Shown here: positions 55,305 to 56,698 of the stretch, in pieces
How positions within the stretch are numbered: position 1 is the stretch's first letter
How the letters are laid out: each line of letters opens with the position of its first letter
From: a virus
IMG/VR virus record: IMGVR_UViG_3300042698_000010
Coordinates: 1-56,698 of that record
Reading direction: 5' to 3' (one strand)
Length of the DNA: 56,698 nucleotides
Translations under genes and position numbers: made by a program
Notes under the pieces: model-generated
Database searches by the model: none
Seen by the model: the letters and a program-made list of their open reading frames with translations, nothing else
Told to the model about the DNA's origin: nothing

Positions 55305-55333
55305 AGACTACCGGACCTGTGGCCGTAGTGCAA
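55305..55333 (-). promoter_or_regulatory. Promoter, TTGCAC-N17-TAGTCT (leaderless gene)
   Basis: A strong member of the recurrent type at the left edge of locus B. The -10 ends 6 bases before the ATG at 55298. Confidence 0.75.
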
Positions 55334-55344
55334 CTGGTACTGAG

Positions 55345-55675
55345 CTTCCCGCGAAACTTCCCGCGTTTCCCGCGGAACGCGGGAAGGGGTATCACCGCAG
55401 GTCAGGGGGTGTTTCAGGGCCCGCCGTCCCGGGTTTCCCGAGGTTGGCCGGAAAACTAAGACCCCTATAGGTGTTAATACAATGCCTGGTACATAACACC
55501 CACGAATCCGGACATACAGCACCAACGCGCGCGGGCATGAACAGATCAAGTAGTTGATACCCCGCTCAGCTCAAAGTGTTCAGCCGAAAGTTGGGAAACC
55601 CGGGACATCCGACCCTAAAGGGCCTCTGACCTGCGGAAACGGTTTCCCGGGAAACGCGGGAAGTTTCGCGGGAAG
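55345..55675. other. Palindromic noncoding locus B (duplicate of locus A)
   Basis: The 635-bp gap 55299-55933 lies between divergent units and contains this 331-bp element plus the primase leader. It begins CTTCCCGCGAAA and ends TTTCGCGGGAAG, perfect 12-bp terminal inverted repeats, and carries TTCCCGCG three times in its left arm. It shares with locus A the TTAATACAATG and TGGTACATA core, CCCCGCTCAGCTCAAAGTGT, and CTGACCTGCGGAAACGG followed by TTTCCCGGGAAACGCGGGA. The 18 bases CGCGGGAAGATCCACTTC (55667-55684) are the exact inverse of 32642-32659 at the opposite edge of locus A. Confidence 0.85.
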
Positions 55676-55797
55676 ATCCACTTCGGGCCCGGCGTGGCGT
55701 CAGCCGGTCGGCCCGCAGGGGTACAGTGGACACGCCGTCAGCGGCCCGCCCGGTCCCGCTGCCCCTGGCCACACGAGTGGTCGTCTCTGAGCAGCGG

Positions 55798-55827
55798 TTG
55801 CACTGATCACATGGTGTGTGTCACCAT
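55798..55827 (+). promoter_or_regulatory. Primase promoter with operator-like palindrome
   Basis: TTGCAC, 18 bases, CACCAT. The inverted repeat CATGGTG-TGTGT-CACCATG (55810-55828) covers the spacer and -10, a likely rep- or activator-binding site. Confidence 0.45.
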
Positions 55828-55845
55828 GGGCCCAGCAACGACGAA

Positions 55846-55874
55846 GGGGACCAGCCCTCGGAAGGCCGGTCCCC
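55846..55874 (+). terminator. Leader hairpin before primase-helicase
   Basis: GGGGACC pairs with GGTCCCC, with further GCC/GGC pairing inside. It lies between the promoter and the GTG at 55934, as in the DNA polymerase leader. Confidence 0.5.
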
Positions 55875-55933
55875 AACAGTTGGCGCGACAACCGCGAAGA
55901 AGCACACCCCAACAACCGAAGGGTACCACCGCT

Positions 55934-56698
55934 GTGGCCATCACTTCAGCCCACATGGACATGCTGCGAGGCAGCGCTATCAGCGAGGACGTCATCGCGG
56001 CCAGCGGCATTGAGTCGCGCGAGGACGGCCTGTACTTCCCGTGGGCGGACGGCGTCGGCGCCACCGTGTGGCAGGCCCGGCCGGACAGCCCCCGCACCAG
56101 CACGGACGGGAAGCCGATCAAGTACGAGTTCCCGAAGGGTGCGAAGGTCCCCTTCAACCGGCTGCGCGACGGGGACGACTACAGCCAGGTGATCCTGGCC
56201 GAGGGCACGAAGCAGCAGTACGCGGTGCTCTCGCACGCACCCGCCACCTTCGCCGTCTACGGCATGTCCGGGTGTTGGGGCTTCAGCCACGCTGACCTGT
56301 CCGTCCTGTCCGGCCGTGACGTCTTCCTGCTGCTGGACGCGGACTTCGAGACCAACGCGGATGTCTGGCTGGCGGCCGAGAAGCTGACGAAGCTGGCCAA
56401 GCGCAGCGGCGCCAAGTCGGTCCGCTACGTCGGCACCACCGGTACGGGCAAGCAGGGCGTTGACGACGTGCTGGCCGCCCTGCCTGAGGACAAGCGGGCA
56501 GCCTCGCTGCGCACCTGGCTGGCCACCGCGGCCGAGAAGCTCGGCCGCCGCCCGAAGGCGAAGGCGGCCGAGATGGACGCGGTCGACAGCGAGGCTGCCA
56601 CGCTGTTCGTCAAGATCGAAGGCAAGCTGGCCTTCCAGCCGGTCACCGCGGCGCGGCGCCTCATGGACCGGGCCCCGGCCGCCATCACCGCCGAACGC
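55934..56698 (+). CDS. Primase-helicase, 5' part (3' end cut by window)
   Basis: The GTG at 55934 has GAAGGG 10 bases upstream, which decides the start. The part here encodes a DUF3854/Toprim-like primase region: VILAEG with Glu90, then LLLDAD with Asp135 and Asp137, the acidic triad of Toprim domains, and a spacer into the helicase. It continues in frame at window position 2. The unit lies next to locus B, where replication functions would be expected if that locus is an origin. Confidence 0.9.
   Translation, partial: MAITSAHMDMLRGSAISEDVIAASGIESREDGLYFPWADGVGATVWQARPDSPRTSTDGKPIKYEFPKGAKVPFNRLRDGDDYSQVILAEGTKQQYAVLSHAPATFAVYGMSGCWGFSHADLSVLSGRDVFLLLDADFETNADVWLAAEKLTKLAKRSGAKSVRYVGTTGTGKQGVDDVLAALPEDKRAASLRTWLATAAEKLGRRPKAKAAEMDAVDSEAATLFVKIEGKLAFQPVTAARRLMDRAPAAITAER
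56572..56698. repeat. 127-bp redundancy, right copy
   Basis: Identical to 1-127. Removing one copy closes the genome at about 56,571 bp. Confidence 0.95.

Overview
The window is the complete genome of a tailed phage (siphovirus) of Streptomyces or a close actinobacterial relative. GC content is very high, GTG and TTG starts are common, and there is a WhiB-like gene and Streptomyces-style promoters. The last 127 bases (56572-56698) repeat the first 127 exactly. The sequence therefore closes to a circle of about 56,571 bp, and the primase-helicase gene is cut by the window ends. A 127-base overlap is typical of a k-mer assembler join, so it need not be a real terminal repeat. No integrase, repressor or partition ATPase was recognised. 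Size and content recall the Rimavirus-type Streptomyces phages, but that is from memory and unchecked.

Layout: (1) 55934-56698 plus 1-11445, plus strand: primase-helicase, family A DNA polymerase, RecB/Cas4-like nuclease, a second probable PD-(D/E)XK nuclease, WhiB-like and LuxR-type regulators, an HNH nuclease, and a cluster of one good tRNA with tRNA-like stem-loop RNAs (7229-7537). (2) 40191 down to 11524, minus strand: the virion and lysis genes in the order small and large terminase, tail assembly chaperones (with a -1 frameshift), tape measure, DUF1360 membrane protein, portal, MuF/2H-phosphoesterase/protease fusion, capsid, other head proteins, major tail protein, connectors, minor tail proteins, SGNH hydrolase, amidase and two holin-like proteins. 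Two plus-strand islands interrupt it: a lipoprotein pair (36798-37515) and a lone unknown gene (33065-33688). (3) 40554-42404, plus strand: a membrane-anchored FtsK/TraB-like translocase. (4) 55298 down to 42566, minus strand: about 25 mostly small genes. They include a DUF2637/SpdB-like membrane protein with a DNA-binding tail, a HicA-like protein, a RuvC-like resolvase, an SF2 helicase with a 20-cysteine insert and an HNH nuclease.

Regulation is unusually legible. At least a dozen transcription units start from one promoter type (TTGC[AG][TC], 17 bp, TA-N3-T), often fused to the terminator hairpin of the unit before, and followed by a near-constant leader and ribosome site. The late operon promoter reads into two tandem terminator hairpins before the first gene, which suggests antitermination. 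A few genes appear leaderless.

The most novel material: (a) two 330-bp noncoding loci, 32651-32982 and 55345-55675, that are duplicates of each other and each roughly palindromic, with TTCCCGCG repeats at the edges and a conserved AT-rich core; they look like paired origins, centromeres or clt-like sites. (b) An FtsK/TraB-like translocase plus a DUF2637/SpdB-like protein, both with membrane segments and C-terminal helix-turn-helices, resembling a Streptomyces plasmid-transfer kit. (c) Two 81-nt stem-loop RNAs, each directly after a tRNA or tRNA-like gene, whose long stems differ in sequence but keep pairing.
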